Source: DAOUKH01 sp965207995 (GTDB lineage: Bacteria > Chloroflexota > Dehalococcoidia > SHYB01). Taken from it: a stretch of 64,000 nt of DNA. Numbering within the stretch: the stretch's first letter is position 1; each line of letters starts with the position of its first letter. The notes under the pieces were generated by a model. The model saw nothing but the letters and a program-made list of their open reading frames with translations, had not been told where the DNA came from and did no database searches. The position numbers and the translations under genes were made by a program. The DNA lies in contig OZ242299.1 in the NCBI GenBank assembly GCA_965207995.1, forward strand, positions 2,046,001 through 2,110,000, given 5' to 3'. Positions 43,981-53,182 of this stretch are shown piece after piece.

Positions 43981-44390
43981 TCCAGCAGCCTCTTTCCGGT
44001 GAAGCGTTCGTACATCTCGACGATGAATCGCTTGGCCTTTATGGAGAGGGGGCCGTCGGGCCGGGTGCCGACGCGGAACTGGGGGTCGGCCAGCACGTAC
44101 TGGTAGGCCCGCTCGACCTCCAACGGTTCGTCGTCCCTGGGGTCTGCGCCGCCGAGTCGCCTGGCCCGGTGCAGCAGCTCGTTGACGTCCACCCCGTAGA
44201 GGACGGCGAGCTTGTTGATGAGATTGACGCCGGGCCTGCGCTCTCCCCGCTCCACCAGGGAGAGGTAGGAGCTGGAGACGCCGGTGAGCCGCTGCACGTC
44301 GCGGAGGCTGTGCTCCCCCCGCAACCGCTTGAGGAGCGGCCCGATCTCTTCGTCCTGCCCCAGGTCCCTGCCGTCGTCCATCTCGTCCAT
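43977..44390 (-). CDS. XRE-family repressor (ImmR-like)
   Basis: 137 residues from ATG 44390 (GGGAGAG upstream). The HTH is HSLRDVQRLTGVSSSYLSLV followed by ERGERRPGVNLINKLAVLYG. It is paired with the ImmA/IrrE-like gene and divergent from the small HTH gene cluster at 44.6-46.1 kb. Several GTATC/GATAC sites lie in the divergent intergenic region and are likely operators. Confidence 0.88.
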   Translation of the reverse strand: MDEMDDGRDLGQDEEIGPLLKRLRGEHSLRDVQRLTGVSSSYLSLVERGERRPGVNLINKLAVLYGVDVNELLHRARRLGGADPRDDEPLEVERAYQYVLADPQFRVGTRPDGPLSIKAKRFIVEMYERFTGKRLLE

Positions 44391-44404
44391 TCTGGCTCTC
44401 CCTG

Positions 44405-44536
44405 CCGTATCGCTTTGTATCACTTTATGAAACCAGATTGCGATACGGCTATATTGTTACATCAGAGCAAGTGATTTGTCAAGTTACAGGGATTTACTGC
44501 CCTTTGGCCCTTGCCTGCTGTACATCGTATTGATAC
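44405..44536. promoter_or_regulatory. Operator-like GTATC/GATAC sites in the divergent promoter region
   Basis: CCGTATCG (44405-44412) is repeated as its exact reverse complement CGATACGG (44441-44448). A further GTATC lies at 44417-44421, and the palindrome GTATTGATAC lies at 44527-44536. The sites sit between the XRE repressor and the divergent gene cluster, as expected for an excision or transfer switch. Confidence 0.5.
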
Positions 44537-44657
44537 ACTAATGATGACTCGTACACCTATTCTAAATCTGTTGTAAGTATACATCACCGGCACCCCAAAG
44601 GGACACCCCCAATACGGCGTGCCGGACACCGAGAGAGAGGGTTTCGGGAGACGCATC

Positions 44658-44843
44658 GTGAGTAGCAAGGCAAAGCTCACCAGGGCACAGGAGCGGCGGC
44701 GCATCGAGGGCCTGCGGATGCTGGCCCGCATCATAGCGCGCCACTACCTGGCCAACCCCGGCCTCTACCGCAACGGCTCCGCTGCCGCCAATGGCCGGTT
44801 GGCCGACGGTGGTGAGCCAGCCCGGAGTGAGGGTGCGTCGTGA
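44658..44843 (+). CDS. Small basic protein heading an HTH gene cluster
   Basis: 61 residues from GTG 44658, preferred for GGGAG upstream; GTG 44619 is possible. The core RAQERRRIEGLRMLARIIAR is shared with the protein at 37392-37592. It overlaps the next gene (GTGA). Function is unknown. Confidence 0.55.
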   Translation: MSSKAKLTRAQERRRIEGLRMLARIIARHYLANPGLYRNGSAAANGRLADGGEPARSEGAS

Positions 44844-45079
44844 AGCGCAGACAACCGGCCTGCCGGGTGAAGCTCAACCCCCAAGTGGTGTGGGAGCGTC
44901 TCAACCGGCTCAACATCACCCAGAACCGGTTGGCGGCCATGCTCGGCATCACCTCCGGCTACCTCTCCCAGCTCATGACCGGGACCCGCTCCCCCTCCGC
45001 CGAAGTGCGCAAGCGCCTTCAGGAGGTTCTGGAGGTCCCCAACTTCGACGACCTGTTCATCCTGGAGGTGGTGGAGTGA
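44840..45079 (+). CDS. Small XRE-family HTH protein
   Basis: 79 residues. VVWERLNRLNITQNRLAAML followed by GITSGYLSQLMTGTRSPSAE is a canonical XRE HTH and closely resembles the fourth HTH unit of the interrupted protein at 5504-6478. Its stop overlaps the start of the next HTH gene. Confidence 0.8.
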   Translation: MKRRQPACRVKLNPQVVWERLNRLNITQNRLAAMLGITSGYLSQLMTGTRSPSAEVRKRLQEVLEVPNFDDLFILEVVE

Positions 45080-45441
45080 GGCCCGCCGCCCTTCCGCCGC
45101 CCGATCTTCTCCTCGGCGGGACGTTTCTGCCGGATGATTTCGCCCAGCGTCTTGAGCATTTCAAGGAAGCCAGCGGACTCACCTGGGACGCTATGGCCGC
45201 GTGCATGGGCGTGGACCCGCGCCAGCTCCGACGCTGGCGGCGCGGCACGAGACCCAGCGGGGACGGTTTGTTCGCCCTGCTGACGCTGGCCGCCGAGTTC
45301 CCCGGCGGCGTCCACATGCTGCTGGGGGTGTACATCGTGTTGCCGGAGCCTCGCGTGGTGAAGGCCCTGTCAGAGGGCGCGGGCTTCAGAGAGGCGTTCC
45401 TGCTCGATGAGGCGGACCCGACCGACGAAGGCGAGGAGTAG
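45076..45441 (+). CDS. Small HTH protein, tandem paralogue 1
   Basis: 121 residues from GTG 45076. LPDDFAQRLEHFKEASGLTW, ACMGVDPRQLRRWRRGTRPS and LFALLTLAAEFPGGVHMLL form a phage-repressor-like HTH with a conserved C-terminal helix. It is followed by two paralogues on the same strand with the same order of motifs. The role is unknown; the DNA-binding tryptophan/arginine pair differs in each copy. Confidence 0.7.
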   Translation: MRPAALPPPDLLLGGTFLPDDFAQRLEHFKEASGLTWDAMAACMGVDPRQLRRWRRGTRPSGDGLFALLTLAAEFPGGVHMLLGVYIVLPEPRVVKALSEGAGFREAFLLDEADPTDEGEE

Positions 45442-45445
45442 AGAC

Positions 45446-45751
45446 GTGGGAGTGCAGCAGCGGGTCCACAGGCCCGTCGAGTTCGACTTCCCGGAGGACT
45501 TCCCCGACCGGCTGTTGCGGTTCAAGGAGGCGAGCGGGCTGAGCACCAAGGCGCTGGCACGTCTCCTGAGCATCAGTCCCTACCAGCTCAGGCAGTGGTG
45601 GACGAGGGGCGTGGCCCCCAGCTCCGCCCACCTCTTCCTGCTCCTGACCCTTGCGGGGGAGATGGGGCTGCGGGACGGCATCCTGATGTGCCCCGACCGG
45701 GACATGCCCGAGGCGGTTGACCTGGATGCGCTTCTGCAATGCACCGCCTGA
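45446..45751 (+). CDS. Small HTH protein, tandem paralogue 2
   Basis: 101 residues from GTG 45446, four bases after the previous stop. FPEDFPDRLLRFKEASGLST, LLSISPYQLRQWWTRGVAPS and LFLLLTLAGEMGLRDGILM align with the paralogues at 45076 and 45807. Confidence 0.7.
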   Translation: MGVQQRVHRPVEFDFPEDFPDRLLRFKEASGLSTKALARLLSISPYQLRQWWTRGVAPSSAHLFLLLTLAGEMGLRDGILMCPDRDMPEAVDLDALLQCTA

Positions 45752-45806
45752 CGGTCATCAGCCCAGGGACGCAAACATGATCTTCAAACCAGAAGGAGGA
45801 ATGACC

Positions 45807-46094
45807 ATGACCACTGAGGAACGGAACCGGATCGAGGAGTATCGCCCGCCGCCGTGGCCGGAGGACTTCCCGCAACGGCTGGAGCGGTTGAAGGAGATGG
45901 CCGGCGTCTCGTGGAAGCGGATGGCCGAGCTTGTCGGCGTGACGGACCGGGGCGCACTGAAGTGGCGCAGGGGAGGGAGGCCCTCGGCGGCCCACTACCT
46001 CGCCATCATGGAGCTTGCCCGCGATGTCCCCGGCGGCTACGCCCTGATGACGGACGGCGACGACGAGGCTGACGAAGAGAGGGTGAGACGGTAA
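45807..46094 (+). CDS. Small HTH protein, tandem paralogue 3
   Basis: 95 residues from ATG 45807 (AAGGAGGA eight bases upstream). PEDFPQRLERLKEMAGVSWK, ELVGVTDRGALKWRRGGRPS and YLAIMELARDVPGGYALMT align with the two preceding genes. It has an acidic C-terminus and ends before a strong terminator. Confidence 0.7.
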   Translation: MTTEERNRIEEYRPPPWPEDFPQRLERLKEMAGVSWKRMAELVGVTDRGALKWRRGGRPSAAHYLAIMELARDVPGGYALMTDGDDEADEERVRR

Positions 46095-46142
46095 AACGAT
46101 ACGCAAGGGGAAGTCAGTGCCGGGGTTCCCCATCGAACCAGA

Positions 46143-46173
46143 AGGCCGGGCGGGATCGACCCGCCCGGCCTTC
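46143..46173. terminator. Bidirectional terminator, 13-bp GC-rich stem
   Basis: AAGGCCGGGCGGG (46143-46155) pairs perfectly with CCCGCCCGGCCTT (46161-46173) over a 5-base loop, followed by a CCTTTCTTTCC tract. It lies between the convergent HTH cluster and the DUF3800 gene. Confidence 0.85.
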
Positions 46174-46205
46174 CTTTCTTTCCGGCCTCTTCGTCCCTCT
46201 TCTCG

Positions 46206-46964
46206 TCATCTTCTGACGACTCCCTGGGGGTCTCGCTTCGAAGCTCTGCGGTTGAGGGAGCGGTCGAGGATGCCAAAGGCCCGGTCGATGCCCAGGCGCT
46301 TCACCCTGGAGGTCGGCTCCTCCTCCTGCTTGAGGAGGGCGTGGGCGATGAGGTCGGCCATCTGTAGCAATTCGTCGACCTGGGAGCTTCGGAAGGAAGG
46401 GCCGCCGATCACCCTCTCTATGGGGATGTCCTTCGTCCGCCCTCCGCCCTCCCACTTCTCGTATCTGCTGGGGATGGGGTTGAGACGCCTGAGCCTCTGG
46501 TAGAGGCGGGCCACCATCTCCTCCCTGCCCTCGTCGAAGATGAGGAAGGCATGGCGGCCTTCCGCTGCTACGGAGGAGTTGATGCGGTTGAGCAGCCGGT
46601 CGAGGCTGGCCCGCTCATAGGCCATGACCTCGGCCTTGCGTAGACAGACGTTGACGACCTCCACTCCCCCGATTTCACGGGCTGCGTCCTCGATGACGCG
46701 CAGCCCCCCGGAGAAGATTTCAGCCCCGCGCTCCGGAGCGAGCCTGCGGTCTGCGCCGTCGATTCGGGCCAGCTTGCCCCGCCCGGCCAGCAGATCGCAG
46801 GCGTGAAGCTCCCGTTCGACGGGCACGCCGTAGCGGTCTTGCAGCTCCGTCCGCCAGGTTTGGACGCGGGCGTGCAGGTCGTTCCAACGCTCGGAGTCCA
46901 CGCCAAGGGCGGTTCGGACGTAGCAGCGGGGACCCTCGGACTCGTCGATGTAGTACAGTCTCAT
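46206..46964 (-). CDS. DUF3800-domain protein
   Basis: 252 residues. YYIDESEGP at residues 4-12 and a later FLIFDEGREEM plus VDELLQMADLIAHALLKQ match DUF3800, a predicted RNase-H-like fold common on plasmids and integrative elements and in some defence loci. Its ATG overlaps the stop of the wHTH gene by four bases. Confidence 0.8.
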   Translation of the reverse strand: MRLYYIDESEGPRCYVRTALGVDSERWNDLHARVQTWRTELQDRYGVPVERELHACDLLAGRGKLARIDGADRRLAPERGAEIFSGGLRVIEDAAREIGGVEVVNVCLRKAEVMAYERASLDRLLNRINSSVAAEGRHAFLIFDEGREEMVARLYQRLRRLNPIPSRYEKWEGGGRTKDIPIERVIGGPSFRSSQVDELLQMADLIAHALLKQEEEPTSRVKRLGIDRAFGILDRSLNRRASKRDPQGVVRR

Positions 46965-48631
46965 GGCGCTGGTTCTCCCGTCTCGCGCTGATGTTCATGC
47001 TGCGGAAGCGGACTCACCGGCTGGAAGCCGCCGGGGACGAGCCATGCCCGCCCCAGAGGCCCATCACGCTCCAAGATGCTCCGGTGGGAGGCCAGCAGGG
47101 GCACGGCCGTCCTCAGACGGGCCATCTCCTCCTGCGCCACCCTCAGGAAGTGGGTCTGGGCGATGTCGTCGTCGAAGACGACGAGGACGACGGGCGGGGC
47201 TCCGTGGTCGTCAAGGGGCCGGTGGGTGGAGTAGTAGCGAAGGTAGGGGGCCAGCCGTGTCGCCATCGTGACGGGCCGCACCGCCCGTCGCTCCCACTCC
47301 AGGAAGAAGGGCCGGACGGCGTTTCCCCGCCGCAGGATGCCGAAGGCGTCGGGGTGAATGGAGCGCATCCCGCCGAAGTAGCGGAAGTATCTCGAGGCAC
47401 TCGCGGGCGGGTCGAGTTGGTCCGTCTCCCAACCCAGTTCGCGGGCCTGGCGCGCCATGCCAGCGATGAAGCCGTGGACGGCAGCGGTGTGCTCCATGTT
47501 GCGCAGGAGCTGTCGGCTTCGCCTGCCGGAGACGCTGCGCCAGTCACCTGCGTCGTCGGGAGCCGCGCTCCACCGCTTTCTGGCCCCGCCGACGGCGGTG
47601 CGGTCCCTGCGGGCCAGCATCGCCAGCCCCTGATCGGTGAGGGTGAGCCGTCGCCCCCCGGCGGGGACGCGGGTGACCAGGCCGAACCCTTGCAGTGCCG
47701 CGGCGATCTCATAGGCGCGGCTGCGAACGAGACCAAGCAGTCCGGCCAGGTCGTCCAGGGCGATCCAGGGCCAGTCGGAGAGCGCGTCCAGGAGACGCTT
47801 TTCGGCGGGCTTCAGCAGCGCGGGCAGCATGTGGTCGGGGACGGAGCGGCCCGGGACGTCCGGGGAAAGGTCCTCCGGGAGGGAGACCCGCGACAGCGAC
47901 CGTTCGCCGGGAAGAGCGCCGCCCTTCCCCATACGGTCTATGGCGGCGCGCAGGTCGATGGAGGCGTTGAGCGAAGGCAGTCGCCACACCCGGTCGCCGG
48001 CGGCTCCCGCCGCCGCATCCCGTTCCAGGGCGAGTGCGGTCGTGGCCTGTGCTCCGGCCAACCGCCTGCGGGCGTAGCGCAGGCTGGTCTCGTCGGGTGT
48101 CAGTAGAAGAACTCCGCCGAAGCGCGGTCCCTCCCTGAGCCGCCTCAGCCGCTTGGAGAAACCCGTCCTGTCGGCGGTGCGTCCCTGTCGGACGACGGCG
48201 ATGGTGCGCCCTCCGGGTAGGACGATGGCCGCGTCCATGGGCATCGCCCGATACCAGCGGAAGCGAATGGGGTGGTGTATGTCGGAGACGGCGGCAGCCA
48301 GGCGATAGATGACGGCCACGGCGTCGAGCCGCTCCAGAAGCAGCCGACGCCACTGGTTCGATATGGGACGGGAGCGGAGGAGGGCGTCCACCGAGAGGCC
48401 CTCCTCCCCGGCCAGGAGGCGCAGACCGGCGCCGGTGAGATGGAACCTGCGGGTGGGCGCAGTGAGATCGGTGGCGTGGGGGACGGGGGCGGTCAGCCCC
48501 GCGTCCTCCAGCCTACGAAAGGCCCCGTAGACGCCGCCCCGGGACCATCCCGAGACGACGGTCGCCTCCAGCCGGTCGAGGAAGGGCATGTCCGCAAGCA
48601 GCCGCAGCAGTTCACCGTCCAAGGGCCTCAT
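46961..48631 (-). CDS. Winged-HTH protein, replication-relaxation-like
   Basis: 556 residues. An N-terminal winged helix (LLRLLADMPFLDRLEATVVS, GGVYGAFRRLEDAGLTAPV) is followed by a middle domain with IRFRWYRAMPMDAAIVLPGG and a second winged-helix region (RLLDALSDWPWIALDDLAGL). The arrangement is reminiscent of replication-relaxation/mobilisation proteins found next to VirD4-like ATPases on actinobacterial and Chloroflexi elements. It sits in an operon with such an ATPase, with four-base overlaps on both sides. A truncated N-terminal relative lies at 34703-35035. Confidence 0.65.
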   Translation of the reverse strand: MRPLDGELLRLLADMPFLDRLEATVVSGWSRGGVYGAFRRLEDAGLTAPVPHATDLTAPTRRFHLTGAGLRLLAGEEGLSVDALLRSRPISNQWRRLLLERLDAVAVIYRLAAAVSDIHHPIRFRWYRAMPMDAAIVLPGGRTIAVVRQGRTADRTGFSKRLRRLREGPRFGGVLLLTPDETSLRYARRRLAGAQATTALALERDAAAGAAGDRVWRLPSLNASIDLRAAIDRMGKGGALPGERSLSRVSLPEDLSPDVPGRSVPDHMLPALLKPAEKRLLDALSDWPWIALDDLAGLLGLVRSRAYEIAAALQGFGLVTRVPAGGRRLTLTDQGLAMLARRDRTAVGGARKRWSAAPDDAGDWRSVSGRRSRQLLRNMEHTAAVHGFIAGMARQARELGWETDQLDPPASASRYFRYFGGMRSIHPDAFGILRRGNAVRPFFLEWERRAVRPVTMATRLAPYLRYYSTHRPLDDHGAPPVVLVVFDDDIAQTHFLRVAQEEMARLRTAVPLLASHRSILERDGPLGRAWLVPGGFQPVSPLPQHEHQRETGEPAP

Positions 48632-50445
48632 TCCTCGCGCTCCCCGTCCGCAGTCTCAGATGGAGAGTCTGTGGGGTTACGGCCGCGCTTGGTGCGCACG
48701 TTGCCCCGCTTCGGCTCCTCGGACGCGCCGCCGCCCTCCGACGCCTGGGTGTCCTGAGACCCCTGCGCTTCCCTGGACTGCTGCGACTGCCTGAGCTTCT
48801 CCAGCTCCTCCCGATACTTGTTCACCAGGTCCCGCAGGTCGGCGTCGTTCTCGTCGATGTCCCACCCCGTCGTGATGTAGCTCCCAGCCTCGGCGCGGAT
48901 GCGCTCGGCCACCTCCGGGTCGCCCCCCTCCGGCCTTGCCACCTTCATCGAGAAGGCGTCCATGCGCTCGGCCCCCACGGTGGCGCGCACGTAGCACTGG
49001 TGCACCGGCAGGGAGGTGATGTCGTCCTCGCTCACCCGGTCTTTGCCCAGTTCCCACACCATCTGTCGGGCGTCCGCCCCGGCAATCTGGAAGACAGCCA
49101 GGCATCCCACGTTTGCCAGAAGGGTGTCGCGCATGGTGCGGGAGAGGTCGTCCAGCTTCGCCAGGCTCTGGGTTGCCAGGACGAAGCTGGCCCCGAACTT
49201 GCCAAGCTCGCTGAGCATCGACTCGTAGTCCACTCCGGGCATGGATTGCATCTCGTCCACGACGACCAGCGCGCCGCGCCTCTGCTCGATGGGCAGGCTT
49301 CCCTGCTCCCGGATCACGGCGTCCACGAGGTTGAGGAGGGACGCGCCCACCAGGGCGGCCACGTCCCTTCCCGCCTCGCCCTGGGCGGTTGAAACGAAGA
49401 GGATGCCGCCCTCCCGGATGACCCGCCGCATGTCGATGGTGGAGCGGGACTGCCCCAGGATGGCCCTGGCCCGCTTGGAGGATGCGTAGTAGGAGAGGCG
49501 GGTCTGCACCGGGGCCAGGGCGTCGGCCTTGGTGTCCCGCCGCCATCCGGCGAAGTCCCTGGCCCACCACTGAAGCAGGAAGGGGTCGTTCACCTTGGCC
49601 GTCACCTCGGCCTTGAAGTCGTCGTCGGAGAGGATGCGCAGACCGTCGAGGATGGTGTACTGCTCGTCCTCCCCCCGGCTTGCATTGGCCTCGTGGAGGC
49701 TCTTGACCGTCTGTTCCAGGATGGCCTGCATCCTCGGCCCCCACTGGTCCCACAGCCCCTTGCAGATGCGCACGACGGAATCGGCGGTGCGGTCCCGGTC
49801 GGAGAAGATGCGGGCGTCCAGCAGGTTGATGCCGGGCGCTCCCCGCTCGTCGGCCAGGTCGATGAGCCGCACCTTGTCCACGAGGGACTCCGGCACGTGC
49901 TCCAGAAGTCCGCCCACCAGGTCGGCGTGGGGATCGACGACGACGATGGCGTCGCCGTCCCTGCCCGCAGCCTTCTCCTCCATCTTGTGACGGACGATGT
50001 GCTGCATCAGGGTGGACTTGCCCATGCGGGTGCGGGCCACGTAGAGGTGGTGGCGTCTCAGCAGGTCGGCGGGGAAGTGAATCTTCCTGGGAGCTCCGGT
50101 CACCGTGTCGCCGACGTGAGCGCCGCCCCTGACGCTGCGGGCGGTGGGCAGCAGTACCTTCGCCCCGGAGCGGGCCACCAGGGGCGTCTCGTCCCGCGCT
50201 CCCGGCGGGTGCCAGAGGCAGGACGCCTCGCGAACGCCGAAGACGCTGCGTTTGCCGAAGATCCCAGGACCGGACGGGTTGAGAAGCGATGGGTCGGGCA
50301 CGGCGGGCCGTATCCTGCCGACCTTGAAGCGCGCGCCGGCGGGGTTGTCGTAGTGGCGGTAGGCCGCCGACACCCTGAGCCGCAGGCGGCACGTCTGCCC
50401 GGACTGCGGCTCTCCCCTGTGGCAGGCGGACAAGTCCGGCCCCAA
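48628..50445 (-). CDS. VirD4/TraD-like conjugative coupling ATPase, probably 5'-truncated
   Basis: 605 residues as read. Walker A is ARTRMGKST (137-145), Walker B GALVVVDEM near residue 390, and GASFVLATQSLAKLDDLSRT follows, as in DNA-pumping ATPases of the VirD4/TraG group. The first roughly 25 residues are antisense to the start of the helicase on the plus strand and look spurious. Credible coding begins near YRHYDNPAG (about 50360). No membrane segments remain, whereas coupling proteins normally have N-terminal ones, supporting loss of the 5' end at the head-to-head junction. Confidence 0.75.
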   Translation of the reverse strand: MGPDLSACHRGEPQSGQTCRLRLRVSAAYRHYDNPAGARFKVGRIRPAVPDPSLLNPSGPGIFGKRSVFGVREASCLWHPPGARDETPLVARSGAKVLLPTARSVRGGAHVGDTVTGAPRKIHFPADLLRRHHLYVARTRMGKSTLMQHIVRHKMEEKAAGRDGDAIVVVDPHADLVGGLLEHVPESLVDKVRLIDLADERGAPGINLLDARIFSDRDRTADSVVRICKGLWDQWGPRMQAILEQTVKSLHEANASRGEDEQYTILDGLRILSDDDFKAEVTAKVNDPFLLQWWARDFAGWRRDTKADALAPVQTRLSYYASSKRARAILGQSRSTIDMRRVIREGGILFVSTAQGEAGRDVAALVGASLLNLVDAVIREQGSLPIEQRRGALVVVDEMQSMPGVDYESMLSELGKFGASFVLATQSLAKLDDLSRTMRDTLLANVGCLAVFQIAGADARQMVWELGKDRVSEDDITSLPVHQCYVRATVGAERMDAFSMKVARPEGGDPEVAERIRAEAGSYITTGWDIDENDADLRDLVNKYREELEKLRQSQQSREAQGSQDTQASEGGGASEEPKRGNVRTKRGRNPTDSPSETADGEREE

Positions 50446-52117
50446 GAGGTATCCCTTGTCCGACTACGTGAAGAATCACATGAGGGGCTTCTTCGACCTG
50501 CTTATCGGGGACGAGATTCACGAGTTCAAGGGGCGCGGCTCGGCCCAGGGCATCGCCGCGGGCGTCCTTGCCGACGCCTGCGGCAAGTCCCTCACGCTCA
50601 CGGGAACGCTCACCGGCGGCTACAGCTCGACGCTGTTTCACCTGCTATACAGGTTCTCACCGGACATCAGGACCGAGTTCGAGCGCTCCGAGGAGGGGCG
50701 CTGGATCGAGCGGTACGGCTTCGTCGAGCACTCCATCGGCAAGCCCGACGACGAGTCCACGGAGGACGGGCGCAACAGCAGACGCAAGAAGTTCCGCAAG
50801 GTGGTCAGGGAGCGGCCGGGGCTTGCCCCGTCAGCCCTCTTCCACCTCATTGGCAACACCGTGTTCCTCAGACTCTCCGACGTGGCGTCGGGTCTGCCGG
50901 ACTACGAGGAGCAGATACTCCTGTCATCTATGGACACGGAGGAGGACGCCACTGGCTACTCCCAGCGCACCGCGTACAACACCGTGTTCGAGGAGCTGCG
51001 CAAGGAGTTGGCCGAGGCCCTCAAGTCCGGCTCCAAGCGGCTGCTGGCAACGTACCTTCAGAGCCTGTTGGCCTACCCTGACGGGTGCACCAGAGGGGAG
51101 ACGGTCTTCGACCCCCGGTCAGGCGACGTCATCGTCCAGGTGCCGCCGTTGTCGGAAGAAAAACTCTACCCGAAAGAGAAGGCACTCATCGACCTGGTGG
51201 CCGCCGAGAGGATGGCGGGGCGCAGGGTGCTGGTCTACGTCACCCACACAGGGACCCGGGACATCACGGGGCGGATGGACGACATCCTCACCCGTCACGG
51301 TTTCCGAGTGGCGGTGATGAAGGCCGACGCGGTGGCGCCAAATAAGCGGGAGGCGTGGATCGCGGACAGGGTGAAGCAGGGGCTGGATGTCCTCATCTGC
51401 CATCCCAGGCTGGTGCAGACCGGCCTCGACCTCATCGACTTCCCCACCCTGGTTTGGGGGGAGGTTGATTATTCGGTTTATGTTATGCGTCAGGCTTCCC
51501 GACGGTCCTGGCGCATCGGGCAGACGAGGCCGGTGAAAGTGGTGTTCATGTCCTACAAGAACACCCTCCAGGCGGACGCCCTGAAGCTGGTGGCCAGGAA
51601 GCTGCAAAGCTCCCTCGCCGTCGAGGGAGAGCTGCCGGAGGACGGGCTGGCCGCATTCGGGGACGACGGCGACGACCTGATGATGGCCTTGGCCCGGAAG
51701 ATCGTTAGCGGCGAGGAGGACGAAGCCGAGACGGTGGAGGAGGTCTTCGCCCAGGCGCGGAACGCCGAGGCCACCGCCGAGGAGTTGCTGGTGGACGATG
51801 GCTGGAAGGTCGTCGAGGTGGAGCCGGAGACCATCGGGGGCAACGGCAACGGCCACCACGCCAACGGCAACGGCCATGACGACCTGTTCGGCATAGGGCC
51901 GACCGTCGAGTTGACGCCGGTCACGGTCAATGGGAATGGCAACGGCCATCATGTTGAGTCCGGCGAGCCGCAGCAGTCGCTGTTCTCCTGGGCTGAGTTC
52001 ATGGCCGAGGAGCCGGCGAAGGCGAAGGGCCGGAAGGCCCAGGCCCCGTCGCTATCGCTCTTCGAGTGGGCGGTGGAACAGGAACGGGAGGCCGAGCCGG
52101 TCGGCGCGGGGCGCTAG
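50363..52117 (+). pseudogene. SNF2-like helicase, N-terminal half missing
   Basis: The frame is open from 50363, with TTG 50456 the first usable start. A CPDCGSPLW zinc-finger remnant and DLLIGDEIHEFKG (DEIH, motif II), LTLTGTLTGG (motif III) and RQASRRSWRIGQTRPVK (motif VI) are present. Walker A and the whole first half of the motor are absent. The upstream limit is a stop at 50360-50362, where a minus-strand gene begins, so the 5' end was lost at a rearrangement junction. The C-terminus carries a Gly/Asn/His repeat (NGNGHH, three times). It cannot hydrolyse ATP as it stands. Confidence 0.75.
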
Positions 52118-52132
52118 GCCGCAAAAGACTAC

Positions 52133-52159
52133 GGGGGAGGCCGGAATCCGGCCTCCCCC
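52133..52159 (+). terminator. Perfect 12-bp hairpin after the helicase
   Basis: GGGGGAGGCCGG (52133-52144) pairs with CCGGCCTCCCCC (52148-52159) over AAT. There is no T run. Confidence 0.65.
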
Positions 52160-52308
52160 ACTCGACCATATGTCGGGCCTTTCTGCGTTTATCGAACTAT
52201 GATCGCGTCCGCGCAATCCGGCGTTGACAACGAGGGAGGCTAGTCGGTCGAATCCATCGTCTGCCCATGTATGCCTGTCTTTTTTGTTGCCATTTTTGTC
52301 TGGGAGAA

Positions 52309-52338
52309 TTGACTACCTTTCTGTGTTTAGCGTATTCT
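52309..52338 (+). promoter_or_regulatory. Promoter of vapBC
   Basis: TTGACT (52309-52314), an 18-base spacer and TATTCT (52333-52338), 30 bases upstream of the antitoxin ATG. Confidence 0.55.
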
Positions 52339-52367
52339 TCCCTCAGGAAATCAAAAGGGGAAAGGGC

Positions 52368-52676
52368 ATGCCGATGGAAGCGAAGAGGAAACGACTCACA
52401 CTGGACCTAGAACCTACCTTTCAACGGCGACTGAAGGCTATCTCCGCGCTCAAAGGCATGAGCATGCGTGGATACTGTCAGGCTGCCATAGACAGGGAGT
52501 TGACCAAGGATGAGTCCGAGGTCACGTTTGGGGAGGGCTTTGACCGTCAGTCCTTCGAGCGCGTCGTGGCGCGTCGGCAGGAACGCTTTGGAGGCAGCCC
52601 ACTGCCCGGCGACTCGGTTGACCTGATTCGGGAGGCGCGTGAGATCAGGGATGCTGAAACCAAGGGGTGGGCATGA
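52368..52676 (+). CDS. vapB: VapB-like RHH antitoxin
   Basis: 102 residues from ATG 52368 (AAGGGG upstream). KRLTLDLEPTFQRRLKAISA followed by KGMSMRGYCQAAIDRELTKD is a ribbon-helix-helix domain. The C-terminal half (FDRQSFERVVARRQERFGG) would wrap the PIN toxin. It overlaps the toxin gene by four bases (ATGA). Confidence 0.85.
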   Translation: MPMEAKRKRLTLDLEPTFQRRLKAISALKGMSMRGYCQAAIDRELTKDESEVTFGEGFDRQSFERVVARRQERFGGSPLPGDSVDLIREAREIRDAETKGWA

Positions 52677-53107
52677 GCGAATATGTCGTCGTAGACGCGA
52701 GCGTGGCCTTCAAGTGGCTGGTCGAAGAAGAGCACTCGGACAAGGCCACCGCCTTAGTCCGGCGTTGGGACGATGAGGGCTCCCGTTTGGCTGCGCCGCA
52801 GCTCATGTCCTTCGAGGTCGCCAACGCCCTCCACCGCAGAGTTGCGCGCGGAGACTTTGCCGTTGATGTCGCGACGGGGCTCATGGAGGACTTGATGTCC
52901 TTCGGCATAGCGTTCCATCACGGGCCGGAACTTCACCGCAGAGCGCTTGAGCTTGCAAGCCAACTCCAGCAAGGGGCGGTCTACGACGCCCATTATCTGG
53001 CTCTGGCGGAGAGTCTTGGTTGCGAGCTGTGGACAGCCGACCAGCGGTTTCACCGAGCCGCGAGCGCACACGTTAACAACATAAATTGGATTGGGGATTT
53101 ATTTTGA
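52673..53107 (+). CDS. vapC: VapC-like PIN-domain toxin
   Basis: 144 residues. The acidic PIN residues are in VVDASVAFKWLVEEE, MSFEVANALHR, YDAHYLALAESLG and WTADQRFH. PIN toxins are RNases. It is in an operon with the RHH antitoxin and lies 76 bases upstream of the type ISP gene, so it may help retain that module. Confidence 0.9.
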   Translation: MSEYVVVDASVAFKWLVEEEHSDKATALVRRWDDEGSRLAAPQLMSFEVANALHRRVARGDFAVDVATGLMEDLMSFGIAFHHGPELHRRALELASQLQQGAVYDAHYLALAESLGCELWTADQRFHRAASAHVNNINWIGDLF

Positions 53108-53182
53108 TGAGGCGCTGGGTACATTGCGGTCATCTGACCTGGCACCCTTTATCAGCGCTTGAAATCCCAACTGGGGGGCATG

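Noticed and set aside
43693..44106. Plus-strand frame across the ImmA/IrrE and XRE genes
   Set aside because: Antisense to two genes with recognisable domains and a classic 4-base overlap.
48677..50641. 654-residue minus-strand frame
   Set aside because: Frame-shifted shadow of the VirD4-like ATPase; very Gly/Arg-rich and without Walker motifs.
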